64,000 nt of DNA, taken from contig CALNXQ010000005.1 in assembly GCA_942490535.1 (NCBI GenBank), positions 1,798,001-1,862,000 on the forward strand, in the 5' to 3' direction. The notes beneath the pieces are model-generated. The model saw nothing but the letters and a program-made list of their open reading frames with translations, searched no databases and was not told the origin of the DNA. This document shows positions 52,790-62,496 of the stretch, one piece after another; position 1 is the stretch's first letter, and each line of letters begins with the position of its first letter. The DNA comes from JAEINY01 sp942490535. Lineage in GTDB: Bacteria > Bacteroidota > Bacteroidia > Bacteroidales > Marinilabiliaceae. The position numbers were made by a program, and so were the translations under genes.

Positions 52790-55700
52790 TTATTTAAGAA
52801 TGATTATTTTTTTTGAGAAATGGCCCGATTGATTGTTGGATTGACATTCGCAATTTATGAGATAAATACCTTGTCCCACACTGCCTGGTATCGGATATGT
52901 AAAAGGATTTGCTGAAAAGTTTGTTGATGGAACAGATGTTTCATAGACATCAATCAGTTGGCCATCCAACGCATATAATGAAAGCTCCACTTTGATTAAC
53001 TCATTGGGAGCATCGTGATCGAAACCAATCGTCAGTGTTTGCCCGGCTGCTCCGGGATTTGGACTTATAAAACTATTTTTTAATGCAAGACTACCAGTAT
53101 TGATTACCTCAATGTTGAGATCAATAGTCGATGAATTATTTAAGTTATCCCAAGCCTTAATAGTAATCGTATGTGATCCTTCTTCCAGATTGCTTAATTG
53201 GTAGTTGAGAATGCCTTGTTGATAACTTCCCTTTGAGGCAGAGTAATACTCATTAAGAACAAGCGTATTGGAGCGATCATCATTTAAGACAAGTGTTATG
53301 TCATGTCCTATGCCAGATCCACTTGTGTTAATTCCATTATCATCAAATAGATCTAATGAAAGGAGCGGATTATTACCTGTGCTTATACCATTTATATAAA
53401 TAGTATTATTGATTTTTGCTTTTAGTATGGGACCTGCATTGTCAATTGGTGGATTTTCGGTCATTCCTCCAACTAAGACGGATGTAATAGCTCCAAAGGC
53501 ATCATTGTTATCTGAATCAATGCCATAGAAACTTATTTTTCCATAATCAATATTGTATCTAATATCCTTTGGAACTATAAAATCAACTTGAAAAGTGCCG
53601 TCTTTCACAACTACATCACCAGTAAATATTCTATTTTCATATGATTCGTATTCAAATGGAGTGCTGCCGTCGTTGCCCAAGGTTTGAATGGTAACTGGTT
53701 TGTCAAAAACTCTAACGGATGCTGTTCCTTTGTGAAACAACAAATCCGACGAATTAGGGTTAATGATTTTGCCGTTAATAGTAATATGCGACAAGGCATT
53801 CAGAGTATCCCAGGCAGCTACATTATCTGATCCATTTATTGCAGTTGTGATAATATCATTGGTCGGGTAATTGAGTTGTAACGCAGGATCTCCTAATAAT
53901 GTAAAGTTAAGCTTGTTTATGTTGCTGTTAGATGCAACTTTTGTTAATCGAATAATATCTCCAAGTCGCAATTTTTCACCATGACTATCTTTTTCAAAGA
54001 TGTATTTGTATAAGTTACTATTGATGTCGTAATTTTGATTAGACCAGGCAATTCGAGTAGTTGTTAATAGTGCGATACCCCCTCCATTGGGGTTAAGTAA
54101 TACATATTCTCCCGCAGAAGCTTCGTGTTTGTCATCATAACGACTAAATTCACAGGTGGCAGTGACGAATAATGGTAGACGATCAAAATTAGTCCATCCT
54201 TGGATGTCTGAGATTTCAACAATTTTTTCTGCCGCTAAACCTTTTTCTCCGCCATGACCAGTATAATTAAATATGAGTGTACCTTCACTCATGGCATCAC
54301 TGATTGCTTTATTAACCTCAGGATAGTGTGCACCATTGGCTCCCATCGTCTTTTGATAAGCATCCAGATAGATTTTATTCAGGTTAAATTCAGGATAATC
54401 ATTGTTAACTTTTTGTGTCAGACGATCTGCATCTCTCATGTGAACATTGGAGTCACCATCATCACCTATAAAAGTCGCTTTTGTGCGCCAGTCGCTATTA
54501 TTTTGGGAGTATAAGTAGGATTCAATTTTATTCACCACATCATTTGCTTCCTTCAGTGTGTTTACACACAAACGACCAATACCAATATCCAGTTTGTTGA
54601 ATTGGATATTTTCCCCTTCATTTTCATCCAGAAATCCATAAAAATCATCTGATGAATAAGAATCCTTAATAACAATGGAGTTAATGGATTGATAAGTGAG
54701 GATTTTATTTGTATTCTCTTTGTCTTGAGAACGATTGTCATATGAGCCATCTCCAAACAACAATAGGTACTTTAATTTGGAATCTTTTTGATACATGTAT
54801 TTTACAAAGTCTCTAATGGAGCTGACATCTGGTTTGCCTGAAGAGAATTCGTTATAGATTTGTTCTGGCAAAATTACTTGTGAAACAAGACCAGAGTGCT
54901 CTAAATGAATTTTTGCTAAACGATTGGCTTCAGTCAAGAAGTCAGGATGTGAAATTATTAGCATATCAGGAACGTCAAGACCATGCAAGTTTTGATTTTC
55001 GATTTGCTCAACAAAAGCAGGTTCGTCAAAATTGGCCTTTAAATCAATAGCTACAAATTCTTTTAAAATAGCAGTGGAAGTGATAAAGGAAGCTGAATTT
55101 TCAGTCAAGGTAATCTTTTGCTCAATTGGCTTTGTATGGTTCGTAACATCCCAAATGACAGTTGAGGCAGCGGTATTTGATATCGTAAATTTGGTAATGT
55201 TCCCTGCACCTGTGACATCTTTATTTCGAAAGCTTCGAAAGCTGTTATTTTTCAGTGTTAATTCTTCTTGTGCATTCAAACAAATAAAATTTAGCCAGCC
55301 TCCTCTGGAACTCGAAGAACCAATATATTCTAACCGAACGTCTATATCTTTTAAAAGCGATTTGAATGTAGATTGAGCAACTCCTGCTTTTGCAAAGCTT
55401 CCGGTATTATCAGAGTAGGATACAGAAGGGATGGTTATGGTTTGCAGAGGGTTATTGGAGTTGTTAATGAATACTTTAAAACTTGAAGCCGAGTTTGATG
55501 AAGCGATAACATCTGTATATAAAGTGACAGGTTGTGAAATATCTATATTTTCAAAAGTGAAATTAAAATTGCGAGAGTCGCTCAAATTTTGTTTAAAATG
55601 CTCTCCATACCAGGTTCTGCCTGATTTTAGCAGGTTGGTTTCCTCCAGTTCATGGTAAGCGTAATTATCAAAATTAGCGGTTTCAAGCGTGAAATTCGTA

Positions 55701-56587
55701 AGGTCGTTATCTTCTGTAACAATTCTTTTGCCCATTCCTTTATCTGCAGATAGATAATAGTAGGTTTCATCTGAGTAATCATGAAGTTGATGAACAAATA
55801 AATCTTTATCAGGATCATAAGTCCATTTAACAGCGCCTTGAGCATAAAAATAGATGGCATTATCATGATGCAGAATAGCATTTTCCTCTAGATCATTTAG
55901 GCGCGGTTCGCTATTGGCTTTGGGCAGCATTGTTCCTCCGTTTCCAAAAACATTAACACGTTCTGCATTTGTAAATCCCCATGATTTCAGCGTAGAATAA
56001 GGAATTTTATAAATGCCCGTTTCGTCAATTTTTATTTTCACCCATTTACCTGAATTTAGCACAGAAGTCTTAGGAAGCTCCTCTATTTTACTTTTCAATA
56101 TTGCTGGTTGCTGTTTGGGTAATTTTATGGAAATGGAGAATTCGTCGATTTTCTTTGATAATTGATTTTTCTGATTTTTTTGAAATGGAAATATTTGTAA
56201 TTCTAAAAAGTCCACTTTTCGAATGGTTACTATCCTTTTTATTATTGTTGATGGAACTGAACAAAGATTTTCTAAAGTGTATTTTTTTTCATATTCTGAA
56301 AACTCTGATGTTTTATTGGCATTAAGATGAACCATAATGCTATCAATGTTACATTTGGTGTTCAGCTCATATTTTAATAAGATAAACGGCAAACTAGTGT
56401 TTTCGTCGCTTCCTGATTGTTCTTCAAAATAGAAAAATTGAGAGGACGGCAGTTGATTGTTATAGAGTAACTCATCACTATTATTCCATGTTATGGTTTG
56501 ATTGGAACCTACTGATTGCGCATGACTTACTTTAAATATCATTACCACATATAAAAGGGTAATCCAAAATGTTTTCTTTCTACACAT
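52790..56587 (-). CDS. porU: T9SS sortase PorU
   Basis: 1265 residues: signal peptide (residues 1-23), a long beta-rich N-terminal region, a C25 (gingipain-like) caspase fold with catalytic H778 (FNYTGHGGEKGLAAE) and C812 (LFVTATCEFSRYDDK), an Ig-like region, and a C-terminal T9SS sorting domain (FISPNPGAAGQTLTIGF ... GHFSKKIIILK). PorU removes the sorting domains of exported proteins and attaches anionic lipopolysaccharide. It precedes porV by 88 bp, the order known in other T9SS genomes. Confidence 0.95.
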   Translation of the reverse strand: MCRKKTFWITLLYVVMIFKVSHAQSVGSNQTITWNNSDELLYNNQLPSSQFFYFEEQSGSDENTSLPFILLKYELNTKCNIDSIMVHLNANKTSEFSEYEKKYTLENLCSVPSTIIKRIVTIRKVDFLELQIFPFQKNQKNQLSKKIDEFSISIKLPKQQPAILKSKIEELPKTSVLNSGKWVKIKIDETGIYKIPYSTLKSWGFTNAERVNVFGNGGTMLPKANSEPRLNDLEENAILHHDNAIYFYAQGAVKWTYDPDKDLFVHQLHDYSDETYYYLSADKGMGKRIVTEDNDLTNFTLETANFDNYAYHELEETNLLKSGRTWYGEHFKQNLSDSRNFNFTFENIDISQPVTLYTDVIASSNSASSFKVFINNSNNPLQTITIPSVSYSDNTGSFAKAGVAQSTFKSLLKDIDVRLEYIGSSSSRGGWLNFICLNAQEELTLKNNSFRSFRNKDVTGAGNITKFTISNTAASTVIWDVTNHTKPIEQKITLTENSASFITSTAILKEFVAIDLKANFDEPAFVEQIENQNLHGLDVPDMLIISHPDFLTEANRLAKIHLEHSGLVSQVILPEQIYNEFSSGKPDVSSIRDFVKYMYQKDSKLKYLLLFGDGSYDNRSQDKENTNKILTYQSINSIVIKDSYSSDDFYGFLDENEGENIQFNKLDIGIGRLCVNTLKEANDVVNKIESYLYSQNNSDWRTKATFIGDDGDSNVHMRDADRLTQKVNNDYPEFNLNKIYLDAYQKTMGANGAHYPEVNKAISDAMSEGTLIFNYTGHGGEKGLAAEKIVEISDIQGWTNFDRLPLFVTATCEFSRYDDKHEASAGEYVLLNPNGGGIALLTTTRIAWSNQNYDINSNLYKYIFEKDSHGEKLRLGDIIRLTKVASNSNINKLNFTLLGDPALQLNYPTNDIITTAINGSDNVAAWDTLNALSHITINGKIINPNSSDLLFHKGTASVRVFDKPVTIQTLGNDGSTPFEYESYENRIFTGDVVVKDGTFQVDFIVPKDIRYNIDYGKISFYGIDSDNNDAFGAITSVLVGGMTENPPIDNAGPILKAKINNTIYINGISTGNNPLLSLDLFDDNGINTSGSGIGHDITLVLNDDRSNTLVLNEYYSASKGSYQQGILNYQLSNLEEGSHTITIKAWDNLNNSSTIDLNIEVINTGSLALKNSFISPNPGAAGQTLTIGFDHDAPNELIKVELSLYALDGQLIDVYETSVPSTNFSANPFTYPIPGSVGQGIYLINCECQSNNQSGHFSKKIIILK

Positions 56588-56892
56588 ATATCTTTAACAA
56601 GAGCCAATAATTTGGCGTTATACCAATCGGATTATACTACTTAATGAGTGTACAGTTGCATTTTAATTAAAAAAAAGCGATACTGCACAAGAAATTTATA
56701 TCTTTAACGTTTAATGTAGTGAAAAATTGTATCCGCTATTGATGGTTGGAAGAAACAAAAAAAACACATGAAAAGGTTTATTTGTATAACCTTTTTATAA
56801 ATTTGCAGTATAACGTAGGCAGTTATTACAGGATATTAACTGACGTTTTAAATGTTCATCAATTGAAAAACAAAATACAAGATCATAAAGCT
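56588..56892. other. Divergent promoter region between porU and gldJ
   Basis: A 305-bp AT-rich interval. The plus strand holds a TAAATTTG -7 box (56798-56805) for gldJ; I see no equally good box for porU on the minus strand. The frame of gldJ runs open to 56746, but that extension lacks a signal peptide. Confidence 0.55.
56798..56805 (+). promoter_or_regulatory. Candidate -7 box of gldJ
   Basis: TAAATTTG followed by C matches the consensus exactly. The ATG is 88 bp downstream, leaving a moderately long leader. No -33 TTTG at the standard distance. Confidence 0.4.
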
Positions 56893-58392
56893 ATGAGATT
56901 TAACTCCGGAATTTTATTGGCTGTATTTGCTTTTAGCTTAGCTACACTGACATCATGTGGAGGTGGTAAAGGCAGCAAATCAGTTTCTTCAGTTACTGGT
57001 TGGGAATATAATAATCCTGATTTTGGTGGGTTTGAGTATAAGGCCGGCTATGAACAAGAATCTGGGCCAGGATTAGTTTTTGTTGAAGGAGGTACCTTCA
57101 TCATGGGACGAGTTGAGCAGGATGTACTTTACGAATGGAATAATACACCACGTCGTGTTACTGTGCCATCTTTTTATATGGACGAGACGGAAGTAAGAAA
57201 TTCCGATTATAGGGAGTACTTGTATTGGATTCAACGTGTATTCATTGATTATCCTGAAGTATATCGTAAGGCTTTGCCAGATACATTAGTATGGAGACGT
57301 CCTTTAGCATACAATGAACCTCAAGTTGAGAATTATTTACGTCACCCTGCTTATGCTGAATACCCTGTTGTTGGTGTTAATTGGTTGCAGGCAAATGACT
57401 TTTGTCAGTGGCGTACAGATCGTGTTAATGAATTAATTATGATTGAGGAAGGTATTCTTGAACTTGACATCAATCAGCAAGGTGAGAATAATTTTAATAC
57501 TGAAGCGTATTTATTAGGCCAATATGAAGGAATTGCCGGAAAAAAACCTTTGGAGGATTTAGATCCCAATAAAGATACACGTCGTGTAAGATGGGATGAT
57601 GGTATGTTATTACCTCGTTACCGTCTACCTACTGAGGCAGAATGGGAATATGCTGCATCCGGTTTAATTGGGAATTCTTATGATGAGCGCATGACTGATC
57701 GTCGTATTTATCCGTGGGATGGTCACATCGTACGAAATAAAGATAAGAATGAACGTGGAAAGATGATGGCCAACTTTGTGAGGGGAAGAGGTGATATGAT
57801 GGGTATGGCAGGTGATTTGAATGACCAAGGTGATATTACTGTGGATGTGAAATCGTATTATCCCAATGATTATGGTTTATATTGCATGGCAGGAAATGTC
57901 AATGAATGGGTAGCTGATGTGTATCGTCCATTATCCTTTGAAGATGTTGAAGAGTTTAGTCCGTTTCGGGGTAACGAGTTTAAGCAAAAAGTTCTGGATG
58001 AAGAGGGATATGTTGTAGAAAAAGATAGTTTAGGGCGCATTCGCTATAGAGGTGAAACAGATAAAGATATTTTGGATCGTAAGAATTACCGTACAGCTGA
58101 TAATCGAAACTTTTTAGATGGAGATCCTGTTTCTAATATTACTACTGGAAGTGAATGGTTAGATACCGAAGGTGATACAGGAACGATGTATTCAGGTACT
58201 TCTGATAGTCAGATGGGAAGTTTAGTATCTGATCGTACTCGTGTTTACAAAGGAGGAGGTTGGAGAGATCGCGCCTATTGGTTAAGTCCAGGATCAAGAC
58301 GTTTTCTTGATGAAAGAGAAAGTCGTGATGATTTAGGTTTCCGATGTGCTATGACCAGAGTAGGTAGCCCTGTTCAAGGGAAAAAGAAGTAG
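56893..58392 (+). CDS. gldJ: Gliding motility / T9SS lipoprotein GldJ
   Basis: 499 residues from ATG 56893: lipoprotein signal with Cys22 (LATLTSCGGG), then an SUMF1/FGE-sulfatase domain with GLVFVEGGTFIMGRV, MDETEVRNSDYREYLYW, RYRLPTEAEWEYAASGL, CMAGNVNEWVADVYRP and the C-terminal RVYKGGGWRDRAYWLSPGSR. GldJ is needed for T9SS function and gliding in flavobacteria; relatives GldK/PorK share the fold. The neighbours porU, porV and murF support GldJ over GldK. A strong terminator follows. Confidence 0.92.
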   Translation: MRFNSGILLAVFAFSLATLTSCGGGKGSKSVSSVTGWEYNNPDFGGFEYKAGYEQESGPGLVFVEGGTFIMGRVEQDVLYEWNNTPRRVTVPSFYMDETEVRNSDYREYLYWIQRVFIDYPEVYRKALPDTLVWRRPLAYNEPQVENYLRHPAYAEYPVVGVNWLQANDFCQWRTDRVNELIMIEEGILELDINQQGENNFNTEAYLLGQYEGIAGKKPLEDLDPNKDTRRVRWDDGMLLPRYRLPTEAEWEYAASGLIGNSYDERMTDRRIYPWDGHIVRNKDKNERGKMMANFVRGRGDMMGMAGDLNDQGDITVDVKSYYPNDYGLYCMAGNVNEWVADVYRPLSFEDVEEFSPFRGNEFKQKVLDEEGYVVEKDSLGRIRYRGETDKDILDRKNYRTADNRNFLDGDPVSNITTGSEWLDTEGDTGTMYSGTSDSQMGSLVSDRTRVYKGGGWRDRAYWLSPGSRRFLDERESRDDLGFRCAMTRVGSPVQGKKK

Positions 58393-58415
58393 AGAACAAT
58401 TTCAATTTTATATAT

Positions 58416-58447
58416 AGAGGTCGGCAGTTTTGTCGACCTCTTTTTTT
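58416..58447 (+). terminator. Terminator of gldJ
   Basis: A perfect 8-bp stem AGAGGTCG/CGACCTCT with a 10-nt loop, followed by a run of T. Confidence 0.9.
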
Positions 58448-58454
58448 ATTTTTG
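58447..58454 (+). promoter_or_regulatory. Candidate -7 box of murF, abutting the gldJ terminator
   Basis: TATTTTTG (then C) starts at the last T of the terminator. The ATG of murF is only 6 bp after it, so a start site at the usual 5-7 bp would give an mRNA with little or no leader. No TTTG at the normal -33 distance (one lies 14 bp upstream). Confidence 0.4.
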
Positions 58455-58459
58455 CTACT

Positions 58460-59767
58460 ATGAAAACAGAATTGGAACGGATTTATGCATTGTATTTAAA
58501 GCATAGAGTAATATCAACAGATAGTCGCAATTGTCCTGTTGGAGCTATTTATTTTGCTCTAAGAGGTGAGCGCTTTAATGGTAATGAGTTTGTTCTCGAT
58601 GTGCTAAATAGAGGAGCTGCGTTCGCTGTTTCTGATGATAGGGAATTATCCGTAGCTGCAAATGTTATTGTTGTTCCTGATGTGTTAAAGACGTTACAAG
58701 ATCTTGCTCTTTTGCATCGGAGGAAATTAAATATACCTATTCTTGGGATAACAGGTACTAATGGTAAAACCACCACCAAAGAATTAGTGTATTCCGTGTT
58801 GAAAAAGAAGTTTAATGTTGAAGCCACTAAAGGAAATTTAAATAATCACATTGGAGTTCCCTTAACTATTTTATCGATGGATGAATCTATTGATTTTGGA
58901 GTTGTTGAAATGGGTGCTAATCATATTGGTGAGATCGATTTTTTATGTCGGATTGCAGAACCGGATTATGGAATAATAACGAATGTAGGAAAAGCCCATT
59001 TAGAGGGCTTTGGTTCTTATGAAGGTGTTAAGACGGCTAAGGGTGAATTGTATAGTTTTCTTCAGGAAAAGTCAGCACTTGTTTTTGTGAATGGGGATAA
59101 TCCGGAGCTGAAAGAAATGGGGAAAGATCTAACTAATATATTCGAGTATGGAATAGAAAAGGGAACAGTAAAAGGTTATGTGGAAAAGATAAATAGTCCT
59201 TTTTTATCAGTTAGTTGGTATTTGCAATCAAAGTACAGTACGAATAAAATAGAAACCCACTTAATTGGATACTATAATCTTGAAAATGTCCTTTGTGCTA
59301 TAGCCGTGGGGACTTATTTTGGTATTTCATCTAAAGATATTAATGATGCAATAAATAGTTATTTTCCCACCAATAATAGGTCACAGTATCTCGAAACTGA
59401 AAATAGCAAAGTTATTCTTGATGCCTACAATGCTAATCCTTCAAGCATGATGGAAGCAATGCAAAATTTTGATCAGATGGTTCATAGTAATAAAGTGGCT
59501 ATTTTAGGAGGAATGAAGGAGTTGGGTGAAGATAGTCGTTTAGAACATGATAAACTTTTGTCGCAAATATCTAGTTTAAATATTGCCATGTTAATTCTAG
59601 TTGGGGAAGAGTTTGCTGGTTTATCTTCTCCTGAAATGCCGACTCTTAGATTTAATTCCTTCGAAGCAGTAAATCAGTATCTATCGAAAAATCCACTTAA
59701 GAACTCATTGATTTTAGTTAAAGGTTCCAGAAGTAATCAATTAGAGAAGATAGTTCCATTTTTATAA
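58460..59767 (+). CDS. murF: UDP-N-acetylmuramoyl-tripeptide--D-alanyl-D-alanine ligase
   Basis: 435 residues of the Mur ligase family: N-terminal STDSRNCPVGAIYFALRGER, the P-loop ILGITGTNGKTTTKELVYSV, GNLNNHIGVPLTILSM, VEMGANHIGEIDFL, and VILDAYNANPSSMMEAM, the MurF-specific region. It adds D-Ala-D-Ala to the peptidoglycan precursor. ATG 58460 is preferred to an in-frame codon at 58430 inside the gldJ terminator. The gldJ-murF order is conserved in several Bacteroidota. Confidence 0.95.
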   Translation: MKTELERIYALYLKHRVISTDSRNCPVGAIYFALRGERFNGNEFVLDVLNRGAAFAVSDDRELSVAANVIVVPDVLKTLQDLALLHRRKLNIPILGITGTNGKTTTKELVYSVLKKKFNVEATKGNLNNHIGVPLTILSMDESIDFGVVEMGANHIGEIDFLCRIAEPDYGIITNVGKAHLEGFGSYEGVKTAKGELYSFLQEKSALVFVNGDNPELKEMGKDLTNIFEYGIEKGTVKGYVEKINSPFLSVSWYLQSKYSTNKIETHLIGYYNLENVLCAIAVGTYFGISSKDINDAINSYFPTNNRSQYLETENSKVILDAYNANPSSMMEAMQNFDQMVHSNKVAILGGMKELGEDSRLEHDKLLSQISSLNIAMLILVGEEFAGLSSPEMPTLRFNSFEAVNQYLSKNPLKNSLILVKGSRSNQLEKIVPFL

Positions 59768-60793
59768 CCAAAAATGTTTCAATTGACTGAATAGCTTTAT
59801 TTTTTGTATATAAAAGGCCCAGATAACGCTTTGAGGATAAACTTCAGGGTGATTTATTCTCGTATGGAATGGTTTAAGCTTCTTGCGTTTTCGTATGAAG
59901 AGAGGAAGTAATGAGTAAAAAGCCAAGTGAGCTTTAAATACAGCTGTGAAATGGTGGGTTTCTTTTTTGAGTAAAAAATGAAATGCTGCAATACCGTCCA
60001 GAAATAGTCGTAATAGTATAATAGCAAGAAAATATTTGCTGGATAGGTTTTTAATCATCATTAAGAGATTATTTCTAAAGTTTAAGAAAGTTTTATGAGA
60101 ATTTTGCTGTGATAAAGTGGCTCCTCCAACGTGGAAAACTTCTGAAGAAGGAACTACTATAATTTGGTATCCCATATTCTTTATTCTCCAGCAGAGGTCA
60201 ATTTCTTCCATGTGAGCAAAGAAATCTTCATCTAATCCCCCTGCCGATAAATAAATGTGTGAATGAATGAGTAAAGCTGCTCCACTCGCCCAAAAAATGG
60301 GTAATTCATTATTGTATTGTTGGTCGTCGGTTTCAATGTGGTCAAGTATTCTTCCGCGGCAAAATGGATATCCCAATATGTCGATAAAGCCTCCGCAAGC
60401 CCCAGCATATTCAAAAGATTTTGGAGAATTATAGGCTTTTATTTTTGGCATACAAGCTCCTATCTTTTGATTTTGTTCCATGATTTTCATTAGCGGTTCA
60501 AGCCAACGTGGGCCCGGGGCTACATCACTGTTTAGAAGTAGATAATATTCGGCATTGACTTGTTTTAGAGCTTTATTATAGCCTCCTGCAAATCCGTAGT
60601 TATGGTCCAATGCAATAGTTCTTAATAGTGGATAGTGGTCCTTTAGAAAAGCGAGACTATTATCCGTGGAAGCATTGTCTGCCACAATTATTTCAGCATC
60701 ACCATATGTTGTGTTTTGAATGACGGCTGGTAAGAACTTTTCGAGAAGTTTTTGACCATTCCAGTTGAGAATAACAATAGCAACCTTACTCAT
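59762..60793 (-). CDS. Family 2 glycosyltransferase
   Basis: 343 residues. GT-A motifs VAIVILNWNGQKLLEKFLPA, DAEIIVADNASTDNSLAFL, NYGFAGGYNKALKQVNAEYY, LLLNSDVAPG and EEIDLCWRIKNMGYQI identify a rhamnosyltransferase-like GT2. A hydrophobic C-terminal segment (about 240-265) suggests membrane association. Its 3' end overlaps that of the convergent murF by 6 bp. Together with the acyltransferase upstream it may act in lipopolysaccharide or surface glycan synthesis; sugar unknown. Confidence 0.88.
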   Translation of the reverse strand: MSKVAIVILNWNGQKLLEKFLPAVIQNTTYGDAEIIVADNASTDNSLAFLKDHYPLLRTIALDHNYGFAGGYNKALKQVNAEYYLLLNSDVAPGPRWLEPLMKIMEQNQKIGACMPKIKAYNSPKSFEYAGACGGFIDILGYPFCRGRILDHIETDDQQYNNELPIFWASGAALLIHSHIYLSAGGLDEDFFAHMEEIDLCWRIKNMGYQIIVVPSSEVFHVGGATLSQQNSHKTFLNFRNNLLMMIKNLSSKYFLAIILLRLFLDGIAAFHFLLKKETHHFTAVFKAHLAFYSLLPLFIRKRKKLKPFHTRINHPEVYPQSVIWAFYIQKIKLFSQLKHFWL

Positions 60794-60804
60794 GCGTTTT
60801 TTGA

Positions 60805-61695
60805 TTAATTAGCGTGATTCAAATGTCTGTTTTCTGCGTATTTCCATCTTTTATGTGACCATAACCACAGTTCCGGACGTTGTTTTATAATGCTTTCAAG
60901 CGTGTCAACATGTTTATTGGTTATCTCGTATTGATCAGAGTCTTTAGTACTCTCCAAAATTGGTATAATATTCACTTCGTAATATCCTCTTTTTACTTTG
61001 TTCATGTGGAAAAACACGACTGGTGATTCTGTTAATTTTGCAATTTTTTCAGGCCCCAGAATAAACGGTGTGTTTTGGTTCAAAAAAGGTCTGCAATATT
61101 GAATTTTTGTTCTGGAAGGCGATTGATCCGCAATTAATCCAATAACGAAGCGCTGTTTCTTTTGGCGAAGCCTGACTATTTCCCTTACAGAGGATTTCAT
61201 TTCAAAATTGGCATTCCCCCATCTGCTTCTTAATTTAAGCATGTGACGGTCAAAATAAGGGTTTTTAAGTTCATGATAGACGTCACATGCCAATGCTTCA
61301 ATATGCAAGCTAAATGATGTGATCCACTCCCAGTTACCATAATGCCCTAAAACTGCAACTACATCCTTATCTGCATTATAATGCTTATGGATTTTCTCTA
61401 AGTTTTTGAAGACTACTCGCTTTCGCATTTCTTTTTCCGACATGGTTTGGACTTTAATAGTCTCAAGGATTAAGTCGCTAAAATGTTGATAGAATTTATT
61501 TCTGATTTCCCCAATTTCTTTATTGGATAAGTTTGGGAAGGAAAATTTTAAATTATCAGTAATAACCTTTTTGCGGTAGCCGCCGAAGCGAATAGATACA
61601 TATAGAATATCGGAAATGATATAAAGGATTCTTAAGGGCAGAAGACTGAATAGCCAGAGAATGCCATAGATAAGGTAAAAACCGATGGCTTGCAT
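60805..61695 (-). CDS. Lipid A biosynthesis acyltransferase (LpxL/HtrB family)
   Basis: 296 residues with an N-terminal membrane helix (about 5-30), the H-x4-E catalytic motif in VLGHYGNWEW, LIADQSPSRT, and PVVFFHMNKVKRGYYEV with the conserved middle region of LpxL/LpxM. It transfers a secondary acyl chain to lipid A precursors or a related lipid. Start codon overlaps the stop of the upstream suhB-like gene (TAATG). Confidence 0.9.
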   Translation of the reverse strand: MQAIGFYLIYGILWLFSLLPLRILYIISDILYVSIRFGGYRKKVITDNLKFSFPNLSNKEIGEIRNKFYQHFSDLILETIKVQTMSEKEMRKRVVFKNLEKIHKHYNADKDVVAVLGHYGNWEWITSFSLHIEALACDVYHELKNPYFDRHMLKLRSRWGNANFEMKSSVREIVRLRQKKQRFVIGLIADQSPSRTKIQYCRPFLNQNTPFILGPEKIAKLTESPVVFFHMNKVKRGYYEVNIIPILESTKDSDQYEITNKHVDTLESIIKQRPELWLWSHKRWKYAENRHLNHAN

Positions 61696-62492
61696 TAGTT
61701 GTTCATTAATCGTTTAACATGAAATAGAAAGTCGTTGTATGTGTGCTCATTTGAAGCAATGATTTCACTACCAAATAGGAAGTTGTTGCAGCCACCGAAG
61801 TCACTCACTTTGCCCCCGGCTTGGGTAACTAAAAATGCCCCGGCAGCAACATCCCATGGTTTGAGATTGTATTCATAAAAGGATTCAAACCTACCACAAG
61901 CCACGTATGCTAAGTCAGTTGCAGCAGAACCCATTCGCCGAATTCCTTGCGTGTTATTCATAAAAAAACGTAACGATTGCATGAATTGATCCAGTCGGTT
62001 GTAGTTGGAATAAGGGAATCCGGTAGCAATCAGGCTTTCCGATAATGAGGTTATGGAAGATGTATTAATAGGGGTACCATTGCAATACGCATTTCCACCT
62101 TTCCATGAATAGAAGCATTCGTCAAGTCCTAGTTCATAGACTACTCCAATGACAGTTTCATTGTTTTCCTGAAGTGCTACGCTAATTGCATAGGGTGATA
62201 ATCCATGTATAAAGTTGGTTGTTCCGTCAATGGGGTCAATAATCCAGGAGAATTGGTCGCCTTGCTTTAAGTTTGAGTGCTCTTCAGCAATGAAGCCCGA
62301 ATTAGGAATTAGCTCACCAAGATGGTTGATGAGTTGTTCTTCTGAAGCTTTGTCCACATGTGTTACCAAGTCATTTTTTCCTTTTGACTGAATGCTAAGC
62401 TGATTTTTATGGCGCTCGCTTTTAATAAATTCACCTGTTTTGCGTACAATAGTTACGACTTTCTGACATAGCATTTCGTAATTTATAACCAT
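61695..62492 (-). CDS. Inositol monophosphatase family protein (SuhB-like)
   Basis: 265 residues with the metal-binding signatures AEEHSNL, WIIDPIDGTTNFIHG and the C-terminal LKPWDVAAGAFLVTQAGG, all needed for Mg2+-dependent phosphatase activity. Substrates in the family include inositol phosphate, 3'-phosphoadenosine-5'-phosphate and others. It starts 4 bp after mtaB and overlaps the acyltransferase by one base, so mtaB-suhB-acyltransferase-GT2 form one leftward operon. Confidence 0.9.
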   Translation of the reverse strand: MVINYEMLCQKVVTIVRKTGEFIKSERHKNQLSIQSKGKNDLVTHVDKASEEQLINHLGELIPNSGFIAEEHSNLKQGDQFSWIIDPIDGTTNFIHGLSPYAISVALQENNETVIGVVYELGLDECFYSWKGGNAYCNGTPINTSSITSLSESLIATGFPYSNYNRLDQFMQSLRFFMNNTQGIRRMGSAATDLAYVACGRFESFYEYNLKPWDVAAGAFLVTQAGGKVSDFGGCNNFLFGSEIIASNEHTYNDFLFHVKRLMNN

Positions 62493-62496
62493 GAAA

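Noticed and set aside
56746..56892. Longer start for gldJ
   Set aside because: It would put 49 residues before a clear lipoprotein signal peptide and runs through the -7 box.
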